Assembly (NCBI RefSeq): GCF_947623445.1
Contig: NC_135244.1
Location: forward strand, 17,546,860-17,610,859
Source of the DNA: Clavelina lepadiformis
Taxonomy: Eukaryota; Chordata; Ascidiacea; Aplousobranchia; Clavelinidae
Length of the DNA stretch: 64,000 nt
Reading direction: 5' to 3'
In this document: piece by piece, positions 1 through 10,819 of the stretch
How positions within the stretch are numbered: the stretch's first letter is position 1
How the letters are laid out: each line of letters starts with the position of its first letter
The notes under the pieces: generated by a model
Told to the model about the DNA's origin: nothing
The model's database searches: none
The model's input: only the letters and a program-made list of their open reading frames with translations
Program-made: the position numbers and the translations under genes

Positions 1-278
1 GTGAAACGATGTTGACAAGAACAAGTAGTTTTGAAAATAACTACGTTGAAATTAGGATAGCAATGTGCGTAGAGCTTGAAGGTTTAGCTGGGAATACAGT
101 AGCCTACATGCTAATCAGAAATAAAAATTTAACAAAAAACTCAATTAATGTAATTTAATCACTTTCAACTACGAATAACGACTTCCGCAGATCTTAGCAA
201 CTTATAAGTGAGCGTTTAAAGTTAGGCTACCAAGTTATCGTAGGTGCACCGGTGAAAGACTATTAGTAAACCATAAAC

Positions 279-751
279 CAGGGGTGTCCAACCCGTGGCC
301 CGCGGGAAGGTTCTGAGTGGCCCGCACGGTATTTGTCGAAATGACTTATATTAATTATCAACGGAATCGCCTACGTGATTTATCGCGAACTTACATTCCT
401 AGAAATTGGCATTTATTGTTTGTTAACTAATTTCTGACAGTCATATGGAAAACTCGCTTCGCATTGCTACATCGTTCATCTCACCGAATATTGCCAAACT
501 TGTTAGAGAAAAACAATGCCAAACTTCACATTGAAATGTCGACGTGTAGTAAAAACTTTGTTGAATTTACTATAGGCTATCTTGGTATGTTTATTGTTCT
601 TATAATTGTAAAAGAGGATAATACGTATTTCTAAGATTAGAATTTTGGTGTGAAGGTTTTAAGTAGAAATTAGCAGTAAACACTCAAGTGGCCCGCGCAA
701 TCATTCATAACTCGCATGTGGCCCTTTTGCCAAAAAGGTTGGACACCCCTG
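279..751. mobile_element. Non-autonomous hAT-type DNA transposon
   Basis: The ends are a perfect inverted repeat of about 15 bp, caggggtgtccaacc at the left and its complement at the right. The copy is flanked by an 8-bp direct repeat, ccataaac, at 271-278 and 752-759. An 8-bp target duplication with CAGGGGTG-type ends is the signature of the hAT superfamily. The 473-bp interior has no transposase reading frame, so this is a deletion derivative or MITE mobilised in trans. The perfect target duplication suggests a fairly young insertion. Confidence 0.9.
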
Positions 752-759
752 CCATAAAC

Positions 760-2084
760 GATACTTGTTCCTGTTTAATGGTCTTGGACTATTAGTTAAT
801 AGTTTCAAATTCAGTCAGGATTATACAAAAAAACTAAAACACGAACTTGTGGCGGTTAATGCCACATAGTGCCGGTTGAGAACTTCCTTTTAAACACCGC
901 ATTCTTCACATTTTTATACGTACCGCTAATTGCCTGATTTAGTGCAGGTTATATGTTTAAATATACGCATGTGCGTTGCGCAGAGTTTCATTCAGTTTAT
1001 GTTACGCAAAAAAATACATGTTTTATCAACGTTTTCCGTTTTGCTGGCAACGTCGGTTTACATGCAGTGCTAACAGAGAAAAAGACGGTTTTTTTACTGG
1101 AGTCAAATTATCAGGGAGTCATGACGGGGTTATCTCCCTTTATTTCTTTCCTGCGGCTACAGCCGATTCCCATTAAGCTTCTAAGTTGCTTCTCAGTTTG
1201 CAAACGTTGTCAGAAGCGTATACAGAGGATGCCTGGCAACGTTCACATCCATTGTTCGCCACAAAGTAAAAACGCGACGTAAAATCGAACAATTCACACA
1301 AACAAGCTCGGCAACCAATTAGAGGACTATCTCAGCCATGAGAAATTAGCATAGGAAAGCAAATACCTGCAAGTAGCAAGCCTGTCAGACTAAAATAAAG
1401 TACCTTAGGTTGACAGATTTCTCATGGCGACTGGCGATTGCTTATAAACTTGAGTCTGTATACTGTTCTATAAAACTGGAAAACTTTGGGCTTTTCCAAC
1501 TTTTTATGAGCTTATGTGCTTACCAGTCTTGTGACATGACTTATTGTGATAGAATTGAACTGAAAGTGTGCACTGTCTGAGCAAAAACTCAACAACTTGT
1601 TTTGTTTTCAACATAAAAATTGTTAATTATACCGCTATTTAGCAGTATACACGTAGAAATGGAACTTGAAGATGAAACATTAATTTTAGCAGTTCAAAAT
1701 CATTCAAATTTATAGGCTATAATACAAGTCTTAATTCATACGGAAACAAAATGAAAAGAAATCGTAAAAATCTTTTGATGAAAAATCTTTACAAAAAATG
1801 AGTGCTTGCTTCATGAGAATTGTCTTTTTTTAATTACTGTTTTAATAATACAGTGGCGCTGCTTTATATTGGTTTATTGTTACTTGTTACTTTATTTATT
1901 TGAGATGGGCTGATTATGTTGATGCTGTATTATTGCTTAAGAAGAAACTAGAACAAAACATGAACTTAATTACTCGCTTTATTTGATTTATATATGATTT
2001 AAAATTTTAAACTATAACTTTCAACAACTCTCAAATCAAAGAAAACAACAAATTATACAGTCTTTGACTTAAGATGTTTATTCA
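760..2084. other. Gene-free stretch
   Basis: Only short open frames occur here, for example 109 codons at 953-1282. None has a recognisable domain, splice partners or a family match by eye. The composition is AT-rich like the surrounding spacer. No repeat ends were found. Confidence 0.5.
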
Positions 2085-2380
2085 TATACAGTAGTTCTGT
2101 ACATTACTGCTCCACTCTTAGTTGCTGCCATAGAAGTTGGAACAGTACCTTCATCACTGGAGACATAATTTGCGTAAATATTACGTACAACTTCCGCTCT
2201 GTTAGTATTTCTACGACCCGTTCTTCTCAAGAAGAATATGTTCCCCTGTTATGCGTCACGCCAATCTCCTAGGTATATTTTACCAGCACTACCTTCAAGA
2301 TCCAAGACATGTGGTGAGCAATCATCAAACAAATAGTTGTGCTAATCGGCGTTTAAAGCTGCGTAGTGACAATGCTAGAT
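2085..2380 (-). pseudogene. Decayed PIF/Harbinger transposase C-terminus
   Basis: Read on the minus strand, this region gives broken peptide pieces resembling the end of PIF/Harbinger (HARBI1-like) transposases. They are an HNYLFDD stretch (the family's ALHNYL region), a GDWR piece, an RRTGRRNTNRAEVVRN block and a YVSSDEGTVP tail, which corresponds to the family's ANYF..EGAVPWQ ending. Stop codons interrupt it between HNYL and the upstream residues and after GDWRDA, so it is not functional. No terminal repeats were found around it. The assignment rests on motif memory and is moderate. Confidence 0.55.
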
Positions 2381-2399
2381 GATGACGTAAATTGTATGT

Positions 2400-3660
2400 A
2401 GGTTTGTGAGATGTAAGCGCAAAAGGTCAAAGGACCTGTCGCAAGCTTCTCATCGCTTTTTAAGTTTGTGTGTATACCGGCTTTTCTGCGGCATGCTTTG
2501 TCCCTCTTTGCTGTGAAGGTTATTTACGGTCATTGCGTGAGCGCGACTTATCCGGAACAAAAAGGTTCAATTACTTGAATTTTGAAGCAGCTTTTGCTGC
2601 TAACGACAGACGTTTTAATACGCGTAAATATGTTTGCGTTGGCGGGACACAGTTTGTGAATCACTGGTCTACGGTTCCATAGTAATCACAACCATACGGG
2701 TTTGCGCCTTCACGGAATTGCACCCACACGCAATTGAACACTTTTGGGCTGCAAGAAACAAACATTGTAATACATTAGGAAATACCTTACGTACGTACAA
2801 TGGATAACAGTTAAATGATTAAGAAAAACATAATTATAGCCTAACAGACGGGTTACACTCACAAATATAGGCTAGTATAAACACTACATCGTTTATAAAT
2901 TGTATTTATGCTATATCTATGATTACACGGCATTAAAATCGTTTTACAAGGCGTTTCAAAATTGTTCATATAAACTGCCAGCCAATTACTATTGTTGGAA
3001 TAAATGCTAGAATTCATTTCATAATTTGTACTTTTTGGACGGGCGACGGGGTGGTCAAACTTGGAAATGAAACGAATTCTATTATAACCAGTTTCTTCAG
3101 TGTTCGCTTTTCTCATTCATTTTGACAAGTGGTGGAGCAAATGTTGTCTCTGTTCCCGGGCACTAAAGCCCAAGGTACAAAACTGATTCCGTGTGCGTGC
3201 AATCTCACTTAGGTGAAATTTCGTATTGGTTTTAGCCCTTGTGGGTGCAAATCCTGCAATTGCGTTTATAAACGATAGTGTTCATATTATATCTATGTGC
3301 GTAACCCACCTATTAGGCTAAATGTTTTTCCACACCATTTAACTGTTATCAATTTTGGGACAACTTACACAACGTATTTTCGTATACATTACAGTACTTG
3401 TTTCTTGCAGTACCACAGCCCGAACGTGTGCAATTACGTTGGGTGCAAAGCCGTTGCCACCCTGATCTACAGCGTGCGACGACACAATTGGTCTCACTGT
3501 GGTGTTTTAAATATGACTTGACGCCAACCGCTACATACGAATCGCATTTGAAGTTTTACTCAGATTCAAATTTTACTAATTTTCATTTTACCTGTTTTAC
3601 TCCAGCTCGAGTTTCTTTTGCAAGCTTCCTTTCTTGTCGTTTATCTTGTGCCCAATACCT
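2400..3660. other. Gene-free stretch with short internally repeated words
   Basis: Words of the type 'gggtttgcgcc...aattgcacccac' recur in varied form near 2700, 3160-3260 and 3415-3450, in both orientations. This suggests the interior of an old transposon, perhaps the same one that left the Harbinger-like relic. Open frames at 2470-2682 and 3398-3811 have no recognisable domain, and the second runs into the next repeat. Confidence 0.35.
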
Positions 3661-3679
3661 TCAAATAAGGCTAGGTACC

Positions 3680-4042
3680 GGTACTTTATGTGTAAAAGAT
3701 GCTGCTGCAAATGCAATGTTTGCTGTAATTATGCCCCCAGTAAAGGTTACTCGAGGTCAAAACATATGTGACGTAAATCGCTTGCAATATTACTTTACAG
3801 TTTTAGATTAAAAGAGATCAACAAATGCTAAAATTAGTATTGATGATTAATTAACATGTATTTTTGAAAACTTGTTAAAATTTTGAAATTATCACGTAAA
3901 AAGTACTGAGTACCGGGACTGACTAAATTTCTTGAAAAAAGTAATTCGGTATTTTTTCCAAAAGTACCGACGGTACCGGTACTGAAAAAGTAGCGCGGTA
4001 TAGTAATTCGGTACTATAGAACCGCGGTACTGCCCACCTATT
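3680..4042. repeat. GGTACCGGTAC-rich hAT-like repeat, copy 1
   Basis: This segment shares long stretches with the better preserved copy at 31969-32254, in the same orientation. Both have a 'gtaaaggt...caaa(a/g)catatgtgacgt' block and a 'gtaattcggta' block. The right end, tgcccacctatt, is the inverted form of the cagaggtgggca start of the other copy. The left end is not preserved or not recognisable, so the start is approximate. It is saturated with the palindromic word ggtaccggtac. Confidence 0.6.
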
Positions 4043-4354
4043 CTTATGGCCAAACCTCAAATAAATGTAAATCAAACGATCTGGTCAGTTTATTTTAATG
4101 ATCTCGTTTCTCCTACAGCATGAAGGACAACTTTGTAACTTATAGGCCTACCAGAGATATTCTTGAAAAAGGTATAAGCTTTCGACTTCATAAGATTGCT
4201 GGTTACAGCGTCTCCTGTTTGACGCTACACCGTGCATATCACAGACGTTAGGCCCATCAGATCGATCCGTTCAAGGTAGGAGGCTGAAGCCTAATAGGGT
4301 AGGCTATATAAACTTGGTGATATATACGAACTTGGTAATTTATTTGGCATGATA

Positions 4355-4660
4355 TCTTACCTTCGCACTCCGAAAAGTTTTTGCACGACATAAACTCAAG
4401 GATAGGCTAATTCCGCAGATCACTCGAATCCTGGTTACCAAGTTAGTCTTTGAGTAAGGACCTATCAATACACGTTTTTATTTGATTTTGTTTTGCTTTT
4501 CATATGGTAGCTTATTGCTCGAAATGGGAACTGCTCACCAGAACTATTGAACAAGAGCAAGCAACATTTATGTTTTCCCAAGCACATTACAACTGAAATC
4601 CTACCAATACAGAAATGGTAACCCAAGCACACCCTATTATCGCATCAGTTCGTTCTCTAA
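4355..4660 (-). repeat. tRNA-derived SINE fragment
   Basis: It shares, in the same order, the 'tttgcacgac(a/t)taaac' tail, the 'ctggttacc' block and the 'cacattacaac' block seen in the fuller SINE at 5745-5985. The tRNA-like head is not recognisable here, so the copy is old or truncated. Boundaries are approximate. Confidence 0.45.
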
Positions 4661-5744
4661 AGCGATTCAACCCGATTATCTTAATTCTCAAATTTTCTCT
4701 GTCCATGTCTGAAGACGTTATATTGGTTTGACGTCATAATCGGTGTAGTGTGCTGTTTATGGCAGGACGCCAATATCCACAGCGCATATCATCTCCCAGC
4801 AAAACTGTGAAATATATTTTTACCACAACATTTTTTCAGAAAATGTCAGAAAAACACTTGGATTATTGTGTTTTGATGATTGATATAATTATTACTATTG
4901 TTTTGTTTTGGTGCAAGCAGTGCGCGTCCCCGAAAAGTACTGGGTCGAATGCAGTTGCATCGCTCGCATGGGTTTTAAGCTTGCCCAGACCACAGTTTTT
5001 GATGTAACAATTTATATTCAAAATTTTACATAATTTAAAATATAATATCATTCACTCGTAAAAAATTAAGTATAACTTAAACTGAGCAATTTGTGTTTTT
5101 CCACCAAACCGTAATGGCCAAGCAATTGGCTCTGTGACCTTGTTCTTACACAACACGCCAACATGGTAACGCATGACTTCATTCATGCGCAATGATAACC
5201 TGTCAGCGCCTCAGCGAGGTACCGGTCCTACTACACCATATGCTTGTATCTGCCTATATACTTCAGTGCGAAAAAAGCAGATGAATTTTCTATGATACTT
5301 GTCAGCATTCAAGACCACGTCTCTAGACCCATTTTTGGATTGAGTATTCATGAGTATAAATTACCGGTACATGTCGCCTGTGCAATAGTGAATAGGCCTA
5401 GCCTAGGCTACATAATTAAGGTGATATGGGCGTAAGAGCACTGCTGGAACCGACCAATTGGTTCCTAACGCTTTACCACTTGTGAACCCTTAGCTGCATT
5501 TCTCACTAACGAACCAATTTCAAAATTGCTACAGTATACCCGTAGATTACTTAGGCCTATACGGGTAATCTAATATCGGTCTCAAGTTATTTATGGGATT
5601 TAAAGTAGGCTAGAACTCACGGACACCCTGTGCCACCTTTCGTGAACCTCCGGTCTGGAACCACAATCCCTGTCTTATCTAATACCGTAATGTCATAAAC
5701 TTTCAAAAAAATGACTTTTTGCTTAAGTTGTTACTGTTCAGTGT
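4661..5744. other. Gene-free stretch
   Basis: No gene or repeat end is recognisable. The short frames at 4750-5007 and 5244-5435 lack domain features. Ciona-like words such as 'taggcctaggcta' are frequent. Confidence 0.4.
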
Positions 5745-5985
5745 GACGGTATGGTATGTTTATCCTCGGACTGAAGAAAGTCTTTGCACGACTTAAACCT
5801 GTCGATGATTTCGCATCGCTCGAGCTCTGGTTACCTGTCTACCAGGTTCTCTGAATAGGAGAAAGTTTCATTAATGTTTTGTTCAAAAGCATTACAACGG
5901 TATGGTGTCACTGGGCACGGGGTAACGAACATGAGCCACATTTATGGCGAGGTCGGCGCTCAAACCACTCAGCTACCGAGCCGAT
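5745..5985 (-). repeat. tRNA-derived SINE
   Basis: On the minus strand the element starts with a tRNA-like head near 5985. Its A box reads ggctcggtagctgagtgg and is followed by a gcgccgacctcgccat loop and a degenerate B-box region. A unique core follows, then the tail 'aggtttaagtcgtgcaaagac' and 'cagtccgaggataaaca'. Pieces of the same tail occur at 4355-4400, 13030-13150 and 29553-29600, and further heads occur at 9100-9140 and 13494-13580. A dispersed head-core-tail unit of this size is a SINE, not a tRNA gene. Confidence 0.65.
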
Positions 5986-6079
5986 CTGATACTTTTCTTT
6001 ATACACCTGCAAGTTTTATTTGCATTGAAACATTTAGTGGAAAATGTGCTTATTTTAGTAGGTATTTTGTGTTTGCTAG

Positions 6080-6730
6080 ATTTATATATAGCTATGGTCC
6101 CATTAGTCTGATAGTGGAAAGCATAGGCATGGCAAGTTAACAGTGATATTCCCTCCATCCTTCACTTGTTTTTTCTGTTTTCTCACGCACCATCTATTTC
6201 TTTGTTTTCACTGACAGCAGACATTTCGTTCTGGTGCCATGTGGTAACTTCATGCATAAATATTGTATGATATGTAAAACAATGGACATAAGCAAAAATT
6301 ATTCCATCTTGACCAGGCGTCTAGAAAATTTGGGACATGCTTTTGTAAAAAAACTAAAGAAACATACATACAACAACGTGCCAAAATGATGATAAGATGT
6401 GGTCTCGTTTTTTACAGTTTATTCTTATGTCTAGGTACTAGACATCTGGTCTAAATAGCATAATGTTGGTATAAGTTCATTGTTTTACAGTATTTATGTC
6501 CAAAAGTTCCTCATGGCATTAGAATGAAACGCCGTCAGTGAAAACAAAGAAATAGGCATGGCGCATGAGAAGAAGCAAACAAAAAATGAGAGCAAGAGAA
6601 TTACGGAGGGAAGAAAAAATCTTGTACCAAAATCAGTATTAAAAAGTGTACCAATATCACTGGTAACCCGCCATGCCCGTGTTTTTCACTATCAGACTAA
6701 TGGGACTATAGCTATACAGTATATAAATAG
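6080..6730. mobile_element. Foldback MITE with long inverted repeats
   Basis: The outer roughly 170 bases on each side are imperfect inverted copies of each other. Matching blocks, outside to inside, are 'tcccattagtctgatagtg', 'ggcatggc..gttaacagtgatat' and 'ctatttctttgttttcactgac'. The flanks are tatata-rich, so the exact target duplication cannot be fixed. There is no transposase. It ends about 40 bp before the HCCS start codon and therefore lies in that gene's promoter or 5' leader. Confidence 0.75.
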
Positions 6731-6769
6731 AAGAGTCTGTCGGTTTGTAATTGACACGTAACCATAAAT

Positions 6770-8607
6770 ATGGGCAACTCATCATCACAAGGAAATGTGC
6801 AAGCATCTTCAGGTGAATAAGGTGCTTCAGTTATTGTGAAGGTAGAATCAGACATTCTGTAGCAATTCCAGTTATTGTGTAAAGTTGAGGATAATAAATG
6901 TTGGTTTAGATTCATATAATATCTGTAAATAGCCAACTATTGATATTTTAGTAGTCATTCTTGGTTGGTATGCCAATAATAGTCCTATGAAAATGCATGT
7001 TAATTAAAATTTGTATTGCAGGAAACACCTCAATCGACAACACAACTTCTGCTTCATATGTGAGTGAATGTCCTATGTCACAAGGAGAAAACTCCCCTAG
7101 TCAGTGTCCCATGAATAAAGCAGAAGATATTGATCCGCAAAATATGGTACTTTTCCTTAACATACCAATAAACTCTGCTGTGACCGCTTGCCAGCTTGGA
7201 AAATTGAATAGGACTTATACTGAAAAAGCTTTAAATCATTGATTTTTGTTAAATTTCTTTTAGATGCCTCCTCCCAATCAGCAGCCTTCACCCGACCAAC
7301 CGTTCACATTATCTACTTCACGTGTTAAATCAACAATTCCAAAAGCTAATACAAAGGAAGGAGAAACATGGGTTTACCCATCCGAGCAAATGTTTTGGAA
7401 TGCTATGCTACGTAAAGGGTGAGAAAAGGATACCTCTTAATTGTGTCAAATACTGGCATTTTCAAACATTTTATTGATTTGGCACAAATGGGTACAAAAT
7501 TGTGGTGGCAACTTTTATGTTGTTCTTATTTTATTGACTTACCAGATGGAGATGGAAGGAGGATGAACCAGAATCCAGCGATCTTGAAAACATAGTGACA
7601 ATTCATAACGCAAATAACGAACAGGCTTGGCAGGAAGTACTGAGATGGGAAGCATTTCATTGCAGGTCAGATCTTTAATTTTTGGTGCTGTATAACTTTG
7701 AAAGCAGTTCATGCAAACACTGTTGTTGTTTATAACAGGGAATGCCCAGACGGTCCAAAGCTGCTAAAGTTTGGCGGGAAAGCAAAAGAATTTTCACCCA
7801 GGGCTAGAGTAAGAAGCTGGATGGGGTATGTGATAATAAGTTGAAAATTGTTGTTGTTTAAACACGTGCACTTAGGCATCTGATTTCATTTGTATGTGTT
7901 AACATAAAATCGAACGTTTTGCCAAACTGTCATACATGAATTCGTATTTCTGTGATTGTACCACTTCAAGGTATTCAAACTGCTACAAGATGCACATTAT
8001 GCGTCCTCTTAAGTCTAAATACTGTAGATAATTCATATGTATCTTGGCATTGAGGACACCATCTTCATCACCCAGAAAACATGAATTTAGATTTTAGAGG
8101 AACTGCATCATTCAAGTTAATTTCCATTGATGCATATCTTTCATTTTAGATACCAATTGCCATTTGATCGTCATGACTGGATAGTAGATCGCTGTGGAAA
8201 ACATGTTCGTTACATAATAGATTATTACGATGGTGGAAAAGTGGACCCTGATACACACGAATTCACATTACTGGTAAAACTAGCTGTTTGATACATGATC
8301 ATTAGCTAAGTGTGTAACTGATGAGTTGCAGTAAAACAATTATGAGAAGAAATTTAGTCCAAAATAATGTGATCTTTAGGATGTTCGGCCTGCGTTCGAC
8401 TCATTTGGAGCTGTTTGGGATCGGATGAAGGCATGCTATATGAGGTGGACAAATTTTAATCCCACTATGGGAGCAAACAGCAGAGTGTATCACACCGGTG
8501 AACCAATAACGACTCATACTTCAAGTAACAACAATAATCAAACATCTGCCGAAACACTTGGCTCATCAGATGTTCCACCAGAGTGCCCTATGCATGCCAA
8601 AAAATAA
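6770..8607 (+). CDS. HCCS: Holocytochrome c synthase (heme lyase), 7 exons
   Basis: Attaches heme covalently to apocytochrome c in the mitochondrial intermembrane space. Coding exons: 6770-6812, 7022-7146, 7264-7418, 7546-7665, 7739-7825, 8150-8273 and 8380-8607. All introns are GT-AG, phases agree, and the product is 293 aa (human 268). Family landmarks are [32 protein letters not shown], the heme-ligand His in WEAFH (residue 146), [27 protein letters not shown] and [10 protein letters not shown]. Two heme-regulatory-like CP motifs (ECPM, QCPM) lie near the N-terminus, as in vertebrates. Unusually, the C-terminus runs on past the MRW end of the family for about 45 residues, polar and Asn/Thr/Ser-rich, and finishes with a third CP motif (ECPMHAKK). 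The start is the first ATG giving an MGNSSS N-terminus in frame with the CP motifs. Confidence 0.96.
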
Positions 8608-8681
8608 TACTTAATACCTTATAGTTCTGTATTTATTTTGATTTATGTTTGCATTTTTTTCTTTTTTGCTTTGTACCACAC

Positions 8682-8687
8682 AATAAA
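8682..8687 (+). terminator. HCCS: HCCS polyadenylation signal
   Basis: A canonical aataaa hexamer lies 75 bp after the HCCS stop codon, in an A/T-rich setting. Confidence 0.7.
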
Positions 8688-8819
8688 AATAAACAAAAAC
8701 TAGAGCCGTCAATTGTGGATATTTGCTAACTTCCAAAACCCTTCCTGCTTACATACTGATATTTTCTTAAACATGGTGTTCCAACACAAACATTTGTCAC
8801 ATTCAAATATTTTACCAAC

Positions 8820-9140
8820 AAGCCTTGCCCGAAATAAAAATTGTAGGATAGGAAAGGTATAACATAATAGGTTGCAAGTTCTGATGTATATTATGCTACG
8901 GTAGTCAACCTTGTACTAACGGAAATTCGGTCGATAATTACTCAACGGTAGGTTGTCACCTGTTTATTTCATATTTTGATATCATACAGCCACAACATAT
9001 AACTGTTTCCCGGAATCACTAAACAGGAGCAAGTGTCGTTAACGCCTTACCTAAGGGAAGCGCCGCCAGGTATCTAACACAGGTCGCATTATTGCGAGCC
9101 CGGTGCTCCAGCCACTTGGCTACTGAGCCGACATGTTGTA
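8820..9140 (-). repeat. tRNA-derived SINE
   Basis: On the minus strand the head reads ggctcagtagccaagtgg (A box) followed by 'gagcaccgggctcgcaataatgcg'. The body runs down to a tail containing 'ttagtacaaggttgac' and 'ggcaaggc'. The same tail is found at 39356-39445 inside a caspase intron. Boundaries are approximate. Confidence 0.6.
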
Positions 9141-9504
9141 CCATAATGCATGAATTATTGAGTTATGTATAGCTGTCAGAGTACACGGTTGTTAGGAGTT
9201 CTAACGCTACATGACCTCAACACCAAATGCTACCAGTGTCCACAATCTGTCTTGAAAGTAAAAAAATTGGCAACCATTAATTTCCTAACTACGGCATACA
9301 TATAACTGCTGTACGCTGGAACACAAATGGAGAAAGTAAGGAACTTAACCTAACAAGCACCAATCTAGTTTGGGTGCTACAAACTGACAACTAACTTAGT
9401 CACTAAAAGAGAACACACAGTAAGAATTGGTGGCATTGGGAGAACATGTTGATAAGAATAAAAAATAAATATTTGAAAGGCAAAGATAATCCAGAAACAC
9501 ATTC
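9141..9504. other. Spacer downstream of NDUFB7
   Basis: I see no gene or repeat here. It should contain the 3' untranslated region of the minus-strand NDUFB7 gene. Confidence 0.4.
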
Positions 9505-10003
9505 CTAGTCTTCTGCCATGGATTCAGCCATTGCCTTCCGCTCTCGAGCCATTAGGCGTTTTGTTCTTTCATATTCCATCATGTTATGTTTGATGCTGAA
9601 TAAAAACAAATTCAGTGGATGCTAATTTACTCGAATATAAAGGGACTGGATCCACTAATTATTACTTAAGTGATTCAAAGTAGGTAATAATCGTGAAAGG
9701 TAAAGGCATAAACACAAGTTATTGGGGGACACATGAAGTTAAGTATGAGTCAATGAGTTTTCACTGTAACTTCAACACCAAAACATTCCTATTTAAAGCC
9801 AAATAATGTTTAGAAAAAAAGACTTACTCATCTACATTGCAGTGCTTATAGTCGTGCAGTACGCCATCACAACGTGACAATTCTGGGAACCATTCTCTTT
9901 TACATTTTAAATAGCCCAACCATAAATGGGCACAGTAATCCCTTCTTTCTCTCGGCACCCTTGCCCGATCCATTTCTTCAGAGGTAACTTTCATTTCTGC
10001 CAT
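9505..10003 (-). CDS. NDUFB7: NADH dehydrogenase complex I subunit B7
   Basis: Accessory subunit of mitochondrial complex I, held in the intermembrane space by a twin CX9C (CHCH) fold. Two coding exons are visible, 9828-10003 and 9505-9595, giving 88 aa. The twin motif is explicit: C-AHLWLGYLK-C and C-DGVLHDYKH-C, each with exactly nine residues between cysteines. The YCAH and LKCKR blocks and a charged C-terminal helix with HNMMEYERTKRLM match the family. Human NDUFB7 is 137 aa and starts with a myristoylated MG and an FPERKER segment. That part is absent, so either the gene starts at MAEMKV or a first exon lies upstream. The sequence 'tttatggcag' just before the second Met could be an acceptor. 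I did not find a convincing first exon. Confidence 0.88.
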
Positions 10004-10167
10004 AAATCATTAAAATCTTTAACTTCTGTTAGTAAAGTGTTTATTATAAAGTTCATAATTATATATTTACAGTATAAAGTTTATTCTTGAAATTATCTTG
10101 TATGGAACCAAAGATATGTAGATAATTTTTGTAGCATTCACTCGCAAAGTTATATATGTATAGAAGC

Positions 10168-10811
10168 CAGAGATGGGTAACCGCTGTTTTAAAAAACAAC
10201 GTTGCTCACACTCTCGCTACCCAAATAAAAAAAAGTGTCGCGTGTGCTTTCGCTTTTATCTCAAAAAAGGGCATGCTTGTTTTGCCGCTCACGCTCTTTT
10301 CAGTGATTAAAAAAAATTTTCACTCCGGTGCATTTTCAAAAACCAATCGCATTTGACAAATTTGTATGTTGCAAGTTTGCATTGCAAAACACAAGTGTCT
10401 AACTGTAGCTTAATAATTGCTTATTTTTGTTATTAATGTTAGGAAATTTCATGAACTCTGATGTTGGTAATACCTGTCACAAATAACAGACAAGTAAGAA
10501 CCGTCTAAAATTGTACACGCCGACATTAAACAATTTATTATTTTTCACTTTTAAAGCATCGGTTAAATTATAAAAATAATGACTACGTGAAGCAAATTAT
10601 GACACTATGATGACAACTCTGTGTGAACCTCTCTATCATGGACTGGTCATTATTATCAGCTTAAAAAACAAAGCATTTATATCAAACAATCATGAGTGAA
10701 TGAACAACCTTTAAAAAGAGCACATTTGTGGTTACGTTTCTGTTCTTCAAGAAAAGAGCGTCGCTCTAGAGATCACTCAAAAAAATACAAGCGCGCTTGT
10801 ACCCAGCTCTG
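10168..10811. mobile_element. Non-autonomous hAT-type DNA transposon
   Basis: The ends are inverted: cagagatgggtaac at the left, and gtacccagctctg at the right, which complements it with small differences. The flanks carry an 8-bp near-direct repeat, atagaagc at 10160-10167 and aaagaagc at 10812-10819, one mismatch. The interior is AT-rich, with 'agagcg' words near both ends (subterminal repeats), and has no transposase frame. It sits upstream of NDUFB7 and could separate that gene from a missing first exon. Confidence 0.8.
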
Positions 10812-10819
10812 AAAGAAGC

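Noticed and set aside
3398-3811. 137-codon plus-strand open frame
   Set aside because: It overlaps the GGTACCGGTAC-rich repeat and older repeat-like sequence and shows no protein family features.
5920-5990. tRNA gene on the minus strand
   Set aside because: A- and B-box-like words are present, but no clean acceptor stem was found. The head is followed by a core and tail shared with other copies in the window, so it is a SINE.
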